Assembly (NCBI GenBank): GCA_963593765.1
Contig: CAVBBU010000004.1
Span: 1 to 39,651 of the forward strand
DNA from: CAVBBU01 sp963593765
GTDB lineage: Bacteria > Bacillota > Clostridia > Lachnospirales > Lachnospiraceae
DNA: 39,651 bases
Direction of reading: 5' to 3'
The translations under genes and the position numbers were made by a program. The notes beneath the pieces are model-generated. The model was not told the DNA's origin. It ran no database searches and was given only the letters and a program-made list of their open reading frames with translations. Position 1 is the stretch's first letter. Each line of letters starts with the position of its first letter. Below, piece by piece: positions 7,434 to 14,210 of this stretch.

Positions 7434-7484
7434 CAACATCTAATAAATCACCATCTCCTTTCAAACGATATTAACAATTAAAAC
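7434..7484 (+). promoter_or_regulatory. Leader repeat copy 1
   Basis: First of five related leaders. Shared pattern: CAnCTAAyAAAcA, then TCTCcTT, then GATATTAAcAATTAA, followed by A-rich sequence and the start codon at 7495. Probably a phage promoter plus 5-prime untranslated region. Confidence 0.6.
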
Positions 7485-7494
7485 ATTTACAACT

Positions 7495-7677
7495 ATGTAT
7501 AAAGCTATCACATCTATCACATCTATTGCATTCTATGCTATTGCTGTTCTTATGGTTCTTGAGGTATTCAGAGAGGTTATATTCTGTGGCCTTAGAGCTG
7601 ATTACATCGCACCTGCTACCATGTTTGCATTATTCTTTGCTTTTGGTGGTTATGGACTATGGGGGATGAGAGACTAA
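7495..7677 (+). CDS. Small two-segment membrane protein
   Basis: 60 residues with two hydrophobic segments: ITSIAFYAIAVLMVLEVF and the Ala/Phe/Gly-rich stretch FALFFAFGGYGLWGM. Monocistronic: leader copy 1 in front and a GATGAGA/TCTCATC hairpin over its stop. Probably an early host-envelope modifier; no family recognised. Confidence 0.7.
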   Translation: MYKAITSITSIAFYAIAVLMVLEVFREVIFCGLRADYIAPATMFALFFAFGGYGLWGMRD

Positions 7678-7692
7678 TCTCATCCTCTATAT
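7664..7692 (+). terminator. Hairpin at end of small membrane gene
   Basis: GATGAGA/TCTCATC pairs around the TAA of the preceding gene, followed by CTCTAT. A weak U tract, but the layout matches the other one-gene units here. Confidence 0.55.
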
Positions 7693-7698
7693 TGACTG

Positions 7699-7753
7699 GC
7701 ATCTAACAAACATGTTCTCATTACAGATGATATTAATAATAACAATTTAAACA
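7699..7753 (+). promoter_or_regulatory. Leader repeat copy 2
   Basis: Contains GCATCTAACAAACATGTTCT and GATATTAATAATAACAATTT, the two conserved halves of the leader family, upstream of ATG 7762. Confidence 0.6.
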
Positions 7754-7761
7754 ATACAACT

Positions 7762-7938
7762 ATGAATACAAGAACAGTTTGGCGCATTGCAGCCGAGACA
7801 TCAAAGAACTATTGGCAACACAGTGAGCAATTCGATTCATTCGATGAGCTGATGAAGAAGTTTGGACCATGGCTTGCTTCATGCAAGAATATTAGTGTGC
7901 GCTTCTATCAAGAGCAGGTAATAGAGCAGGGTAAATAA
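7762..7938 (+). CDS. 58-residue unknown protein
   Basis: MNTRTVWRIAAETSKNYW... A soluble, mixed-charge, Trp- and Phe-rich small protein with SFDELMKKFGPWL in the middle. Its own leader precedes it and a GCAGGG/CCCTGC hairpin overlaps its end. Function unknown; it probably acts early. Confidence 0.7.
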   Translation: MNTRTVWRIAAETSKNYWQHSEQFDSFDELMKKFGPWLASCKNISVRFYQEQVIEQGK

Positions 7939-7951
7939 TCCCTGCTTTTAT
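7926..7951 (+). terminator. Intrinsic terminator
   Basis: GCAGGG/CCCTGC (7926-7931 with 7940-7945) followed by TTTTATT. The stem spans the stop codon of the 7762 gene. Confidence 0.75.
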
Positions 7952-7956
7952 TGCCG

Positions 7957-8004
7957 AACATCTAACAAACATGTGCTCTTTACTAATGATATTAACAATT
8001 AAAA
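7957..8004 (+). promoter_or_regulatory. Leader repeat copy 3
   Basis: ACATCTAACAAACATGTGCT then GATATTAACAATTAAAAC, nearly identical to copies 1 and 2, upstream of ATG 8014. Confidence 0.6.
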
Positions 8005-8013
8005 CTTACAATT

Positions 8014-8298
8014 ATGAAAAAGATTATTCCTACATTTATCGTGTCTACTGTTGTTGCATTCATCATTGGGTGCCAGTGTGGTTATCATGGCTGCGAGTCT
8101 AAGTATCGTCTCATTAAGGCCAATGCTAACACTATTCCTTACAAGATTGAGCTTATCAATGCTCAGCGTACAGCTCTGCATCTAGCAGACTCTGTAATGG
8201 ACAATAATGAGCTGTTTGATACTGATGGTGGTGATACAATGACCAAGTATCTTGACGCAGCTCATAAGGTTGACAGTTTGTACAAACTAGAGAACTAG
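8014..8298 (+). CDS. Membrane-anchored small protein, possible lipoprotein
   Basis: 94 residues with an N-terminal hydrophobic segment (IIPTFIVSTVVAFIIGCQ) ending in a Cys that could be lipidated, then an exposed acidic helical domain. The end (DTDGG...KYLDAAHKVDSLY) resembles that of the 11010-11315 protein (DTDLC...YLDCKAKVDSL), so the two look like paralogues. It ends with TAG, used as a real stop. An AACTAG/CTAGTT hairpin follows. Confidence 0.72.
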   Translation: MKKIIPTFIVSTVVAFIIGCQCGYHGCESKYRLIKANANTIPYKIELINAQRTALHLADSVMDNNELFDTDGGDTMTKYLDAAHKVDSLYKLEN

Positions 8299-8352
8299 GG
8301 CTTATGCTCTAGTTTCTCCCTTAACAACTAAGAAATAAATTCTTCTTCTATT

Positions 8353-8425
8353 CGAGAGAGAATGTAGAGAATACTATGAACTGTAGCCTGATCAACTACG
8401 GTCATATGACTCGGGCATTCTCTCG
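8353..8425 (+). ncRNA. Structured RNA between small genes
   Basis: CGAGAG...AATG (8353-8364, 2-nt bulge) pairs with CATTCTCTCG (8416-8425), enclosing GTAG/CTAC and the palindrome GTCATATGAC. A 23-codon ORF (MNCSLINYGHM...) begins inside it, so a leader peptide is an alternative. The rest of 8299-8549 holds two copies of TTAGAACGC and two of GGGCATT but no gene. Confidence 0.4.
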
Positions 8426-8549
8426 ATTTAGTTTAATTACTCTCTAAGGCACGATCTGTGTACGCTCTGGGTAATTGTCCACGTAAGCTATTAGAACGCG
8501 TTAGAACGCAAATAAAGGGCATTGTAGGGCATTTGTACGTTTCAGACTA

Positions 8550-8602
8550 GCAACTAATAAACATCTCCTCCTCAGCAACGATATAAACATTAATAACAAT
8601 TA
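8550..8602 (+). promoter_or_regulatory. Leader repeat copy 4
   Basis: GCAACTAATAAACATCTCCT then GATATAAACATTAATAACAA, upstream of ATG 8616. Confidence 0.55.
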
Positions 8603-8615
8603 AATACGTGTAATT

Positions 8616-8843
8616 ATGAAAACAATGAAATTGAGAATTGTAAAAGCTACTGTAAACAATGTAGAGAGTCTTATTGTAATGACAGTAGATGGTGCAGGGA
8701 ACAAGATTGACATGACTATTGCTGAGGTAGACGGTGATGGACAGGTTGAGTTGTTGATTCACGACAATCAATGCGTGACATCAAAAGACGAGAATAACTA
8801 CAAGGTGCTCAATGAAGAGTGGGGTGAACAATGGGGTGAGTAA
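8616..8843 (+). CDS. 75-residue acidic unknown protein
   Basis: A beta-rich small protein (MKTMKLRIVKATVNNVESLIV) with repeated strand-turn patterns and an acidic Trp-containing end (NEEWGEQWGE). One-gene unit with leader copy 4 and a hairpin over its stop. No family recognised. Confidence 0.68.
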   Translation: MKTMKLRIVKATVNNVESLIVMTVDGAGNKIDMTIAEVDGDGQVELLIHDNQCVTSKDENNYKVLNEEWGEQWGE

Positions 8844-8858
8844 TCACCCTTCTCCCTC
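8834..8858 (+). terminator. Hairpin terminator
   Basis: GGGTGA/TCACCC around a GTAA tetraloop (8834-8849), then TTCTCCCTC. Confidence 0.6.
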
Positions 8859-8875
8859 ACATCACATTTCTGCTT

Positions 8876-8920
8876 AGCAACTAATAAACAAATTCTCCTT
8901 AAAGACGAGATTAAACAAAA
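8876..8920 (+). promoter_or_regulatory. Leader repeat copy 5, far from next gene
   Basis: GCAACTAATAAACAAATTCT and GACGAGATTAAACAAAAT, but the next start is at 9057. A GTGGAGAC/GTCTCCCAC hairpin lies between, so a small gene may have been lost or the leader is longer here. Confidence 0.5.
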
Positions 8921-9056
8921 TAGTTGAATAAGAGCTTATTGGCATAGTGGAGACAAACAGTCTCCCACTCCTCTTTATTGCTCCTTTTACTCATCTACTT
9001 TTGTTTATGCCTCATTAATAAATAGCGTAAATAACAATTCATTAAAAACTGCAGTT

Positions 9057-9764
9057 ATGAATCAAATTATTCCAGGTAGCCAGATTGGCACATTTAAGAC
9101 TATTAGTCTCAGTATCGGTACAGCTAAGAAAGCCAATCGTGATGGCAAGATTAGCAAGTTTATCGTAATTGGCATGAAGAACAAGAAGAGTTTGCTTGGC
9201 AAGAAACAGAACGTCATCTTATTTGATGACGACCTCAGTCCAGAAATCTTCACTGTTCTCCAGAAGTATGCAACTCCATCTACTGACCCAAATCATCAGG
9301 GAGGATTTGATGTAAATCTCGCACAGTTCAAAGCTGGTCCAGAGTTCGCTCAAGACCCTGAAACTTGGGGTCAATTACTCGAATTCCCAGGTGGATGCTT
9401 TGAAGAGTATGAGTTTGCTAAAGGTCCTTGTTATGCAAACCAGATGGATGGTAGCCCAACACTTGATGGCAACAATCAGCAGGTTATTCGTAGCTCAATA
9501 GCAGTCTTTGTACAGATTGACTTTATTGATGCTAACGGCATAACTCACTACATTGAGCCATATTCTAAGAATGCACAAGGCTCTCGTATGGAGCAACGCT
9601 TCTTTAGAACTCCTGTTGGTGAAACACAACAACCAGCTCAAACTGGGTTCGACCCTACAAGCTTGATGGGCACACAGCAGCCTACACAAGCTCCAGCTCA
9701 GAATCCAACAGCTGCTCCTCAACCAGGTATTCCAACTCCACCTCCAGCAGGTGCAGCGTATTAA
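9057..9764 (+). CDS. Unknown 235-residue protein with Pro/Gln-rich tail
   Basis: The first 180 residues look globular and beta-rich; the last 50 (TQQPTQAPAQNPTAAPQ onward) are a low-complexity Pro/Gln/Ala linker like those of some DNA-binding or scaffold proteins. An SSB-like role is conceivable because SSBs carry such tails, but the acidic tip typical of SSB is absent and a better SSB candidate exists at 31664. Own leader, strong terminator. Confidence 0.75.
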   Translation: MNQIIPGSQIGTFKTISLSIGTAKKANRDGKISKFIVIGMKNKKSLLGKKQNVILFDDDLSPEIFTVLQKYATPSTDPNHQGGFDVNLAQFKAGPEFAQDPETWGQLLEFPGGCFEEYEFAKGPCYANQMDGSPTLDGNNQQVIRSSIAVFVQIDFIDANGITHYIEPYSKNAQGSRMEQRFFRTPVGETQQPAQTGFDPTSLMGTQQPTQAPAQNPTAAPQPGIPTPPPAGAAY

Positions 9765-9794
9765 TGCAAGGCTCCCTTCGGGGAGCTTATGCAT
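9764..9794 (+). terminator. UUCG-capped terminator hairpin
   Basis: ATGCA/TGCAT outer pairs and GCTCCC/GGGAGC inner pairs around a TTCG tetraloop. Very stable; no long T run follows. Confidence 0.65.
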
Positions 9795-9850
9795 CCAACC
9801 TGGTAACCTGAAATACATATAGTACGCGTTTAATTATAATCAATATAATT

Positions 9851-10111
9851 ATGGAGATAAAGAAACAAATTAATATTGCTCTTACTAAAGAGGAGATAAA
9901 GAGCGCAATTAAAATTGTAGCTATCATTATGAACTGTAAGGTATTACAAGAGTTTAAATGCAAGGATAGTAATGAGTATAAAATATCTATCCCACCAAAC
10001 TTTAGTGATATATTAAAGGCTAACTTAAAATATCTTGACAGTTATGGCCTTTCGAAGATTAGTTGGATGCGATACGACAATTTAGATGTTAAAGTTAAAC
10101 AAGGCAAATAA
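9851..10111 (+). CDS. Unknown 86-residue protein
   Basis: MEIKKQINIALTKEEIKSAI: amphipathic helices followed by a Lys-rich end. It precedes the 10120 gene by 8 nt, so the two are probably cotranscribed. The stretch before it (AATTATAATCAATATAATT) is a typical A/T-rich Bacteroidetes leader. Function unknown. Confidence 0.68.
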   Translation: MEIKKQINIALTKEEIKSAIKIVAIIMNCKVLQEFKCKDSNEYKISIPPNFSDILKANLKYLDSYGLSKISWMRYDNLDVKVKQGK

Positions 10112-10119
10112 AGACAATT

Positions 10120-10470
10120 ATGGTAAAACTAGTAGAAACGAACGACAGTTCATTTATGTGGGCAACATCACGAGACAATAAACAATTGGTATTATGTGAT
10201 GTAGGTGAGCTTATTTGTATAGGAACAGGCTTTATTGAGACTATTGATGGAAGCATTTTGACTGATCAATTTAACGGTCGTGATGTAGCGCAATTCTGTC
10301 ATAAAGCTGGTTTTGTACAAGTAAGTTATGAATTATGGGCTAATCCTGCTTATATTAAAGCAGTTGATTTAACTCGTGGTAAGATTAAAATAGCAGTTAA
10401 AGATAGAATTGGTGAATATGATTGTACAAACAATAATATCATTGATGATATTGAACAGCTATTAGATTAA
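10120..10470 (+). CDS. Unknown 116-residue protein
   Basis: A mixed alpha/beta small protein (MVKLVETNDSSFMWATSRDN) with no recognised motif. It ends TAA, 22 nt before the hammerhead ribozyme, which would cut its mRNA in the 3-prime untranslated region. Confidence 0.68.
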   Translation: MVKLVETNDSSFMWATSRDNKQLVLCDVGELICIGTGFIETIDGSILTDQFNGRDVAQFCHKAGFVQVSYELWANPAYIKAVDLTRGKIKIAVKDRIGEYDCTNNNIIDDIEQLLD

Positions 10471-10491
10471 CACAGCTAGGGAGTGTCTAAA

Positions 10492-10551
10492 ATCATTACT
10501 GATGAGACCTAGACGAAACTACACTTGTTGCATCAGGTGTAGTCTAATGAT
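10492..10551 (+). ncRNA. Hammerhead ribozyme (type I), short stem II
   Basis: The full catalytic core is present in order: CTGATGA (10499-10505), GAAA (10515-10518) and TC (10543-10544). Stem I is ATCATTA/TAATGAT (7 bp, 10492-10498 with 10545-10551). Stem III is CTACACTT/AGGTGTAG (8 bp with one G-U, 10519-10526 with 10535-10542), capped by GTTGCATC. Cleavage is expected after C10544. Stem II (GACCTAGAC) is weak: a G-C closing pair, an A-A mismatch and one C-G pair. Such ribozymes occur in some phages. Confidence 0.72.
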
Positions 10552-10823
10552 AATTCTTGAATGATTCATTGTTACTTAAACACATTAAATTGTTATTACA
10601 AAATTTGTGAATAAGCGCCAATATACTGGTTCGTGAGAATAGGTATATTGTAATGCAGCTAGCTAAGTGGTCACAAGCCCACAGCCATAGTATGTGCTAA
10701 TAGTACTTGCAAAGCTATTAGATTGTCAGCTATTAAATGCAGAGTGAAGCGTATCACATATCATGCATGCGAGAAATAAATTAGCTAGCATTATTTCTCT
10801 AAGACTAGTAGGAAAGACTACTT
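10552..10823 (+). other. Gene-free structured stretch after the hammerhead
   Basis: No convincing ORF. It holds a perfect 9-bp hairpin GAGAAATAA/TTATTTCTC (10771-10799) and an AGTAG/CTACT hairpin just before 10824. Together with the flanking elements, 10471-11009 appears to be a non-coding RNA locus. Confidence 0.5.
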
Positions 10824-10869
10824 GTGGGATTCTGCTGAAACGCAGTGTTGGTTGGCGACCAGATCCCAC
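10824..10869 (+). ncRNA. Three-way junction RNA
   Basis: A 7-bp helix GTGGGAT/ATCCCAC closes two hairpins: CTGC/GCAG with TGAAAC (10832-10845) and TGGT/ACCA with TGGCG (10849-10861). The overall shape resembles the tRNA-like elements at 25078 and 26865, but there is no T-loop here. Confidence 0.5.
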
Positions 10870-10954
10870 ATCTATAGTATATAATATCTAAAAGATTCTC
10901 AATTTTGCTTAGTTAAACTTGGGTTGTCCTAGCGAGGACTTTGCTTAATTGTCA

Positions 10955-10987
10955 ACGCATGGTCTGTGAAGATAGTGCGTTTTCTTT
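10955..10987 (+). promoter_or_regulatory. Conserved-loop hairpin, copy 1
   Basis: ACGCA/TGCGT encloses GGTCTGTGAAGATAG and is followed by TTTTCTTT, 30 nt before ATG 11010. The same loop recurs at 11387. It may be an attenuator or terminator with a conserved binding loop. Confidence 0.6.
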
Positions 10988-11009
10988 AGGAAATTAATAC
11001 ATAATCAAT

Positions 11010-11315
11010 ATGAATAAAGATAATACTAAAGGACTATCAATAGTAAATATTGCTATTGCATGGTTAATGATTGGATTCGTTGTAGGCTTGTTAACAGCAA
11101 CAGTATGCAACAAAGAACAGAATGCTAAATACATTAATCTTACAAAACAGGTTGATGCATTTAAAGACTATTACAATGGTGTTGAAACACTATTGGACTC
11201 TCTCGACTATACACATGGTCTAGATCTTATGGATACAGACTTGTGTACAGACTATGGTACAAACTATCTTGACTGCAAAGCTAAGGTAGATTCATTAACA
11301 TTTAAACAATACTAA
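11010..11315 (+). CDS. Membrane-anchored small protein, paralogue of 8014 gene
   Basis: 101 residues. One N-terminal transmembrane segment (IVNIAIAWLMIGFVVGLLTA) and an exposed acidic domain. The end DTDLCTDYGTNYLDCKAKVD mirrors the 8014 protein. Monocistronic, with a conserved-loop hairpin upstream. Likely placed in the inner membrane facing out; role unknown. Confidence 0.72.
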   Translation: MNKDNTKGLSIVNIAIAWLMIGFVVGLLTATVCNKEQNAKYINLTKQVDAFKDYYNGVETLLDSLDYTHGLDLMDTDLCTDYGTNYLDCKAKVDSLTFKQY

Positions 11316-11386
11316 TATGCACGTTCTGACAAATGACATATGGTATTCATAAGCATTTTTTGTATTGCCATGTTTTATTTATTTTC

Positions 11387-11420
11387 CCACACCGTCTGTG
11401 AAGATAGTGTGGTTTTATTT
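11387..11420 (+). promoter_or_regulatory. Conserved-loop hairpin, copy 2
   Basis: CCACAC/GTGTGG (11387-11392 with 11407-11412) encloses CGTCTGTGAAGATA and is followed by TTTTATTTT. It shares GTCTGTGAAGATAGTG with copy 1 although the stems differ, meaning pairing and loop are both kept. Confidence 0.6.
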
Positions 11421-11444
11421 TGAATTTAATAAATATCGTACAAT

Positions 11445-11708
11445 ATGGAAATAGCTGAAAAGAAAGTAATTACTTTATCTAAAAAAGAGTTAGCTAAAAA
11501 GCTTATTCTTCTTGCTAAAATTGTAGATTTGTATAGTAGAGTTGACAAAGAAAATAAAACTCTTATACTACAAACTGCATTAGACGAGAAAGAAAGAGAA
11601 GTTGAACCCCTTATTAAAATCAATAAAGAAATTTCTGATAATGATTATGAGGGATGGGATGAAATACAATATTACAAACCGAGCGAACTTGAATTTATAA
11701 TAAAGTAA
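11445..11708 (+). CDS. Unknown 87-residue helical protein
   Basis: Lys/Glu-rich and mostly helical (KKELAKKLILLAKIVDLY), with a Tyr/Glu-rich end. One-gene unit downstream of the second conserved-loop hairpin. No family recognised. Confidence 0.68.
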   Translation: MEIAEKKVITLSKKELAKKLILLAKIVDLYSRVDKENKTLILQTALDEKEREVEPLIKINKEISDNDYEGWDEIQYYKPSELEFIIK

Positions 11709-11772
11709 CAACACCAGCTTAGAGGTGAAGTTCTAAGCATAGTATATTAATCCCTTTAAAATTATCAAAATT

Positions 11773-12195
11773 ATGGGAGATATTAAGAACATGTTGGCTA
11801 AAATCGTTGGTCAGCAAACAGAGAATGTTGTATTTGCTAATGGCGTAGTAACCAAAGTAACAGTCGAAACGCATTATGACGATAGACATCGTCCTATGGA
11901 TAGTACAGCTGTTGGTTATCTTGAGAAGAAGTACAAGAAGGTTGTACCTGCTCTTGAGTCCATTAGAATGCATGTTAATGAGGACGATGAACAGTCCTTG
12001 ATCGTAACAATGTCTATCAATGGTAAACATAATACTGTTGAGGATATTCGTACTCTTAAGAAGATGGCTTGCACTATTATCAGCATAGCTGAAGATAGAC
12101 TTACAGAGCCTGACATTTTGAAGAACATTGGTGATGACTGTAAACCTTGGATTGATGACGAACCAGCACAAGACTCACAAAAATCAGCAAATTAG
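11773..12195 (+). CDS. Unknown 140-residue early protein
   Basis: An alpha/beta protein starting MGDIKNMLAKIVGQQTENVV, acidic at the end. The leader carries AAAATTATCAAAATTATG, a sequence shared by several early genes. It ends TAG, followed by overlapping genes in a cluster of eight or more. Function unknown. Confidence 0.72.
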   Translation: MGDIKNMLAKIVGQQTENVVFANGVVTKVTVETHYDDRHRPMDSTAVGYLEKKYKKVVPALESIRMHVNEDDEQSLIVTMSINGKHNTVEDIRTLKKMACTIISIAEDRLTEPDILKNIGDDCKPWIDDEPAQDSQKSAN

Positions 12196-12406
12196 TCCAG
12201 CCTCCTCTAAAGGTAAAACACCTGCAGAGTATAATAACTGGAAAGTTGTTGCAAAAGATGGGGGATCTACAATGATCCTCCAATCTGGGTTAAGTAAAGT
12301 AAACGCTCATGCTCTTTATAACAAACTTAATAGCTTTATTAATAATAAGCATAAGGATGTTGTAGGAGCAGGCAAGACAAGTGTTAAATTCATTATCATT
12401 CATTAG
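12155..12406 (+). CDS. Unknown 83-residue protein
   Basis: Start taken at MTNQHKTHKNQQ (12155), overlapping the upstream gene by 41 nt; further in-frame starts lie upstream. The body (YNNWKVVAKDGGSTMILQ) looks like a small beta-alpha-beta fold. It ends TAG one base before the next ATG. Confidence 0.62.
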   Translation: MTNQHKTHKNQQISPASSKGKTPAEYNNWKVVAKDGGSTMILQSGLSKVNAHALYNKLNSFINNKHKDVVGAGKTSVKFIIIH

Positions 12407-12407
12407 T

Positions 12408-12755
12408 ATGCTACAAATTATAGTAGAAAACAACGGAGCTCTTAATGTAGAGTTTCGTGTTACATCTAAAGCACAAGCTGAACATTGCATGGAATTAGCT
12501 GATAGTTTGGTTAAAACTCATTTTAAAGAAAATGGTGAGTTCTGCCAATTAGTATTAGTTAATCATGGAGGATTAAAACTCCAATGTGTTAAATCTGTTA
12601 AAGAGACGCTTAATCTTGGCTTGAAAGAAGCTAAAGATTTCGTTGATGCATCAGAGAAGTATGATGACACAGTAATATATACTGGTTGTCGTACTAAATG
12701 CGAACAGTACATGGAAGCAATTAAACAGTGTGGTGCAATTTGTAAAATAGTCTAA
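12408..12755 (+). CDS. Ribosomal protein L7/L12 C-terminal-like domain protein
   Basis: 115 residues. The C-terminal half, VKSVKETLNLGLKEAKDFVD followed by CEQYMEAIKQCGAICKIV, follows the L7/L12 C-terminal fold signature (KIxVIKxVRxxTGLGLKEAKxLVE, then an ALKKALEEAGAxVEVK end). In ribosomes this domain recruits translation factors. The N-terminal flexible tail and dimerisation domain of L12 are missing; in their place is a short beta-rich domain. It may compete for translation GTPases, or use the fold for something else. Confidence 0.62.
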   Translation: MLQIIVENNGALNVEFRVTSKAQAEHCMELADSLVKTHFKENGEFCQLVLVNHGGLKLQCVKSVKETLNLGLKEAKDFVDASEKYDDTVIYTGCRTKCEQYMEAIKQCGAICKIV

Positions 12756-12757
12756 CT

Positions 12758-12958
12758 ATGAGTGTTCTAAAACCAGGAGATCTAGTAGCATATAATGGTC
12801 ATGGATACAAAGTTTGCAAACTCAGAAGAAAGTGTTCACTTGATTGTGATACTATGAGATTTAGAGCTTGTCTACACCATTTACTAGCATTTCCATCATT
12901 ATGTCTTAAGGAGATACGAAATGATCAAGCAGTACAACATGCAAGAAGATCCAAATAA
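12758..12958 (+). CDS. Small Cys/His-rich protein
   Basis: 66 residues starting MSVLKPGDLVAYNGHGYKV, a small SH3-like opening, followed by CSLDCDTMRFRACLHH. The Cys/His cluster could bind zinc. It starts 2 nt after the previous stop and overlaps the next gene by 38 nt. Confidence 0.58.
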   Translation: MSVLKPGDLVAYNGHGYKVCKLRRKCSLDCDTMRFRACLHHLLAFPSLCLKEIRNDQAVQHARRSK

Positions 12959-13310
12959 GGGTAATAATGCAGCAGTTCTTATAGGTATAATAATAATATG
13001 CCTATTAATCATGTGTACACATCGTTGCTCAGCTCAAACACCTGTTAAGGTTGATACAATGGTGTGTAAGATAGAATGTATCAAGAAGATATTGGAACAA
13101 CCAACGTCTTCTGGTAAATCCTCTCGTTACTTTGCAGTATATGTTGATGATGAAGCAGGATTCTCTGAGATTATACCAGTCTCAAAGAGTGTATGTGGAT
13201 ATATCAACAACTGTAAAGCTTATAAAATTCATCCAAACTTAGGTATTGTACTTAAGAATGGTGTGATTAGTAGTATTGTAAGATACAAAATTAAATTCAA
13301 AACAAAATGA
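12921..13310 (+). CDS. Single-pass membrane protein with exposed beta domain
   Basis: 129 residues with a hydrophobic segment AAVLIGIIIICLLIMC near residues 17-32, then a probable extracytoplasmic beta-rich domain with several Cys. An AAGGAG Shine-Dalgarno sits 7 nt before ATG 12921, unusual in this A-rich-leader genome and supporting this start. Its TGA overlaps the next ATG. Confidence 0.7.
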   Translation: MIKQYNMQEDPNKGNNAAVLIGIIIICLLIMCTHRCSAQTPVKVDTMVCKIECIKKILEQPTSSGKSSRYFAVYVDDEAGFSEIIPVSKSVCGYINNCKAYKIHPNLGIVLKNGVISSIVRYKIKFKTK

Positions 13311-13729
13311 GAATCGGTGGTTTCGTTCGCAAATTAACACCGTCAGGAGCCGTAATCGGCCCTGTAATGGAAGTTGTAGGTATTTACAAAGGTAATGTTA
13401 AAAAGATTATCGTTAAACGTCCTGAATCAGAGAAATGTGAGGAATGGGTGGACGGATCTTATAAGACTATACCTTATGTAACATTACCAATTGGTAAGAA
13501 AGATATGGATAGAATATGTAAGGGATCATACCTTGGAGCATTTGCGCACAAGTGCTGTCCTAAATATGATAAGCTCTTTCATAGACCTGAGTTTCAAATC
13601 GTTAAGTTCATCAACTATATGGATGATCGCGTAGCAGTACGTAAAGTTCTTGGACTTAAACGAGTTGTTAAATTAAATGGAACGCCAAAACCTGATATTA
13701 AAATCCGTATAGAATATGACCACGTATAA
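13307..13729 (+). CDS. Unknown 140-residue basic protein
   Basis: Begins MRIGGFVRKLTPSGAVIGPV. Mixed beta structure with a KCCPKYDKLFH segment in the middle and a basic C-terminal half. Coupled by ATGA to the upstream gene and overlapped by the downstream start. No family recognised. Confidence 0.7.
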   Translation: MRIGGFVRKLTPSGAVIGPVMEVVGIYKGNVKKIIVKRPESEKCEEWVDGSYKTIPYVTLPIGKKDMDRICKGSYLGAFAHKCCPKYDKLFHRPEFQIVKFINYMDDRVAVRKVLGLKRVVKLNGTPKPDIKIRIEYDHV

Positions 13730-13913
13730 ATCTTTTGCCCCTGGTCGTTGTTATAATCTATGTAACACCGTAGTTAGGGCCAAAAGATCGCATAATGGTT
13801 GTGATGGATGTTTCTTCAACACGCCATGGGTATGCCCTAGAGTTCAAGATCTTAGAAATTTTGGGCCTTGCGTACCATGTGCTGAAAATCAGGTAATATT
13901 TATTAAACCTTAA
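13716..13913 (+). CDS. Small Cys-rich protein, probable zinc binder
   Basis: 65 residues with eight Cys in CYNLC, CDGCF, WVC and CVPC contexts, which resembles two zinc-ribbon knuckles. It overlaps the gene before by 14 nt and lies 2 nt before the next. Possibly a transcription or translation modulator; unproven. Confidence 0.65.
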   Translation: MTTYKSFAPGRCYNLCNTVVRAKRSHNGCDGCFFNTPWVCPRVQDLRNFGPCVPCAENQVIFIKP

Positions 13914-13915
13914 CT

Positions 13916-14209
13916 ATGGCTAAGCGAACTAAAGGTGGCAGAATGTCACAAACAGAATTAGACTTGCGTAGATATCATAAGGATCTCCGATTGATGAAGC
14001 AAGTATGTAGAGATAGTAATATCAATTTATTATCTCACGATGATGCGTTGAATGATGATCAGTGTATATTATCACGAGACGAATACGAAATTGGTGCAGT
14101 TAAAGAGTATTTAACAGCTCAAAATGAACCTTATTTCGTACATCCAGAACAGTATAATGAAATAATGACAAAATTTTACCATGAAGAAACTGCGGAACCT
14201 CTTGAGTAG
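13916..14209 (+). CDS. Unknown 97-residue protein
   Basis: A basic N-terminus (MAKRTKGGRMSQTELDLRRY) and an acidic C-terminus. Predominantly helical. It ends TAG one base before the following ATG, the same spacing as 12406/12408. Confidence 0.66.
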   Translation: MAKRTKGGRMSQTELDLRRYHKDLRLMKQVCRDSNINLLSHDDALNDDQCILSRDEYEIGAVKEYLTAQNEPYFVHPEQYNEIMTKFYHEETAEPLE

Positions 14210-14210
14210 T

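Noticed and set aside
7299..7481. 60-residue plus-strand ORF
   Set aside because: It runs through the terminator trailer and the first leader repeat; composition is not protein-like.
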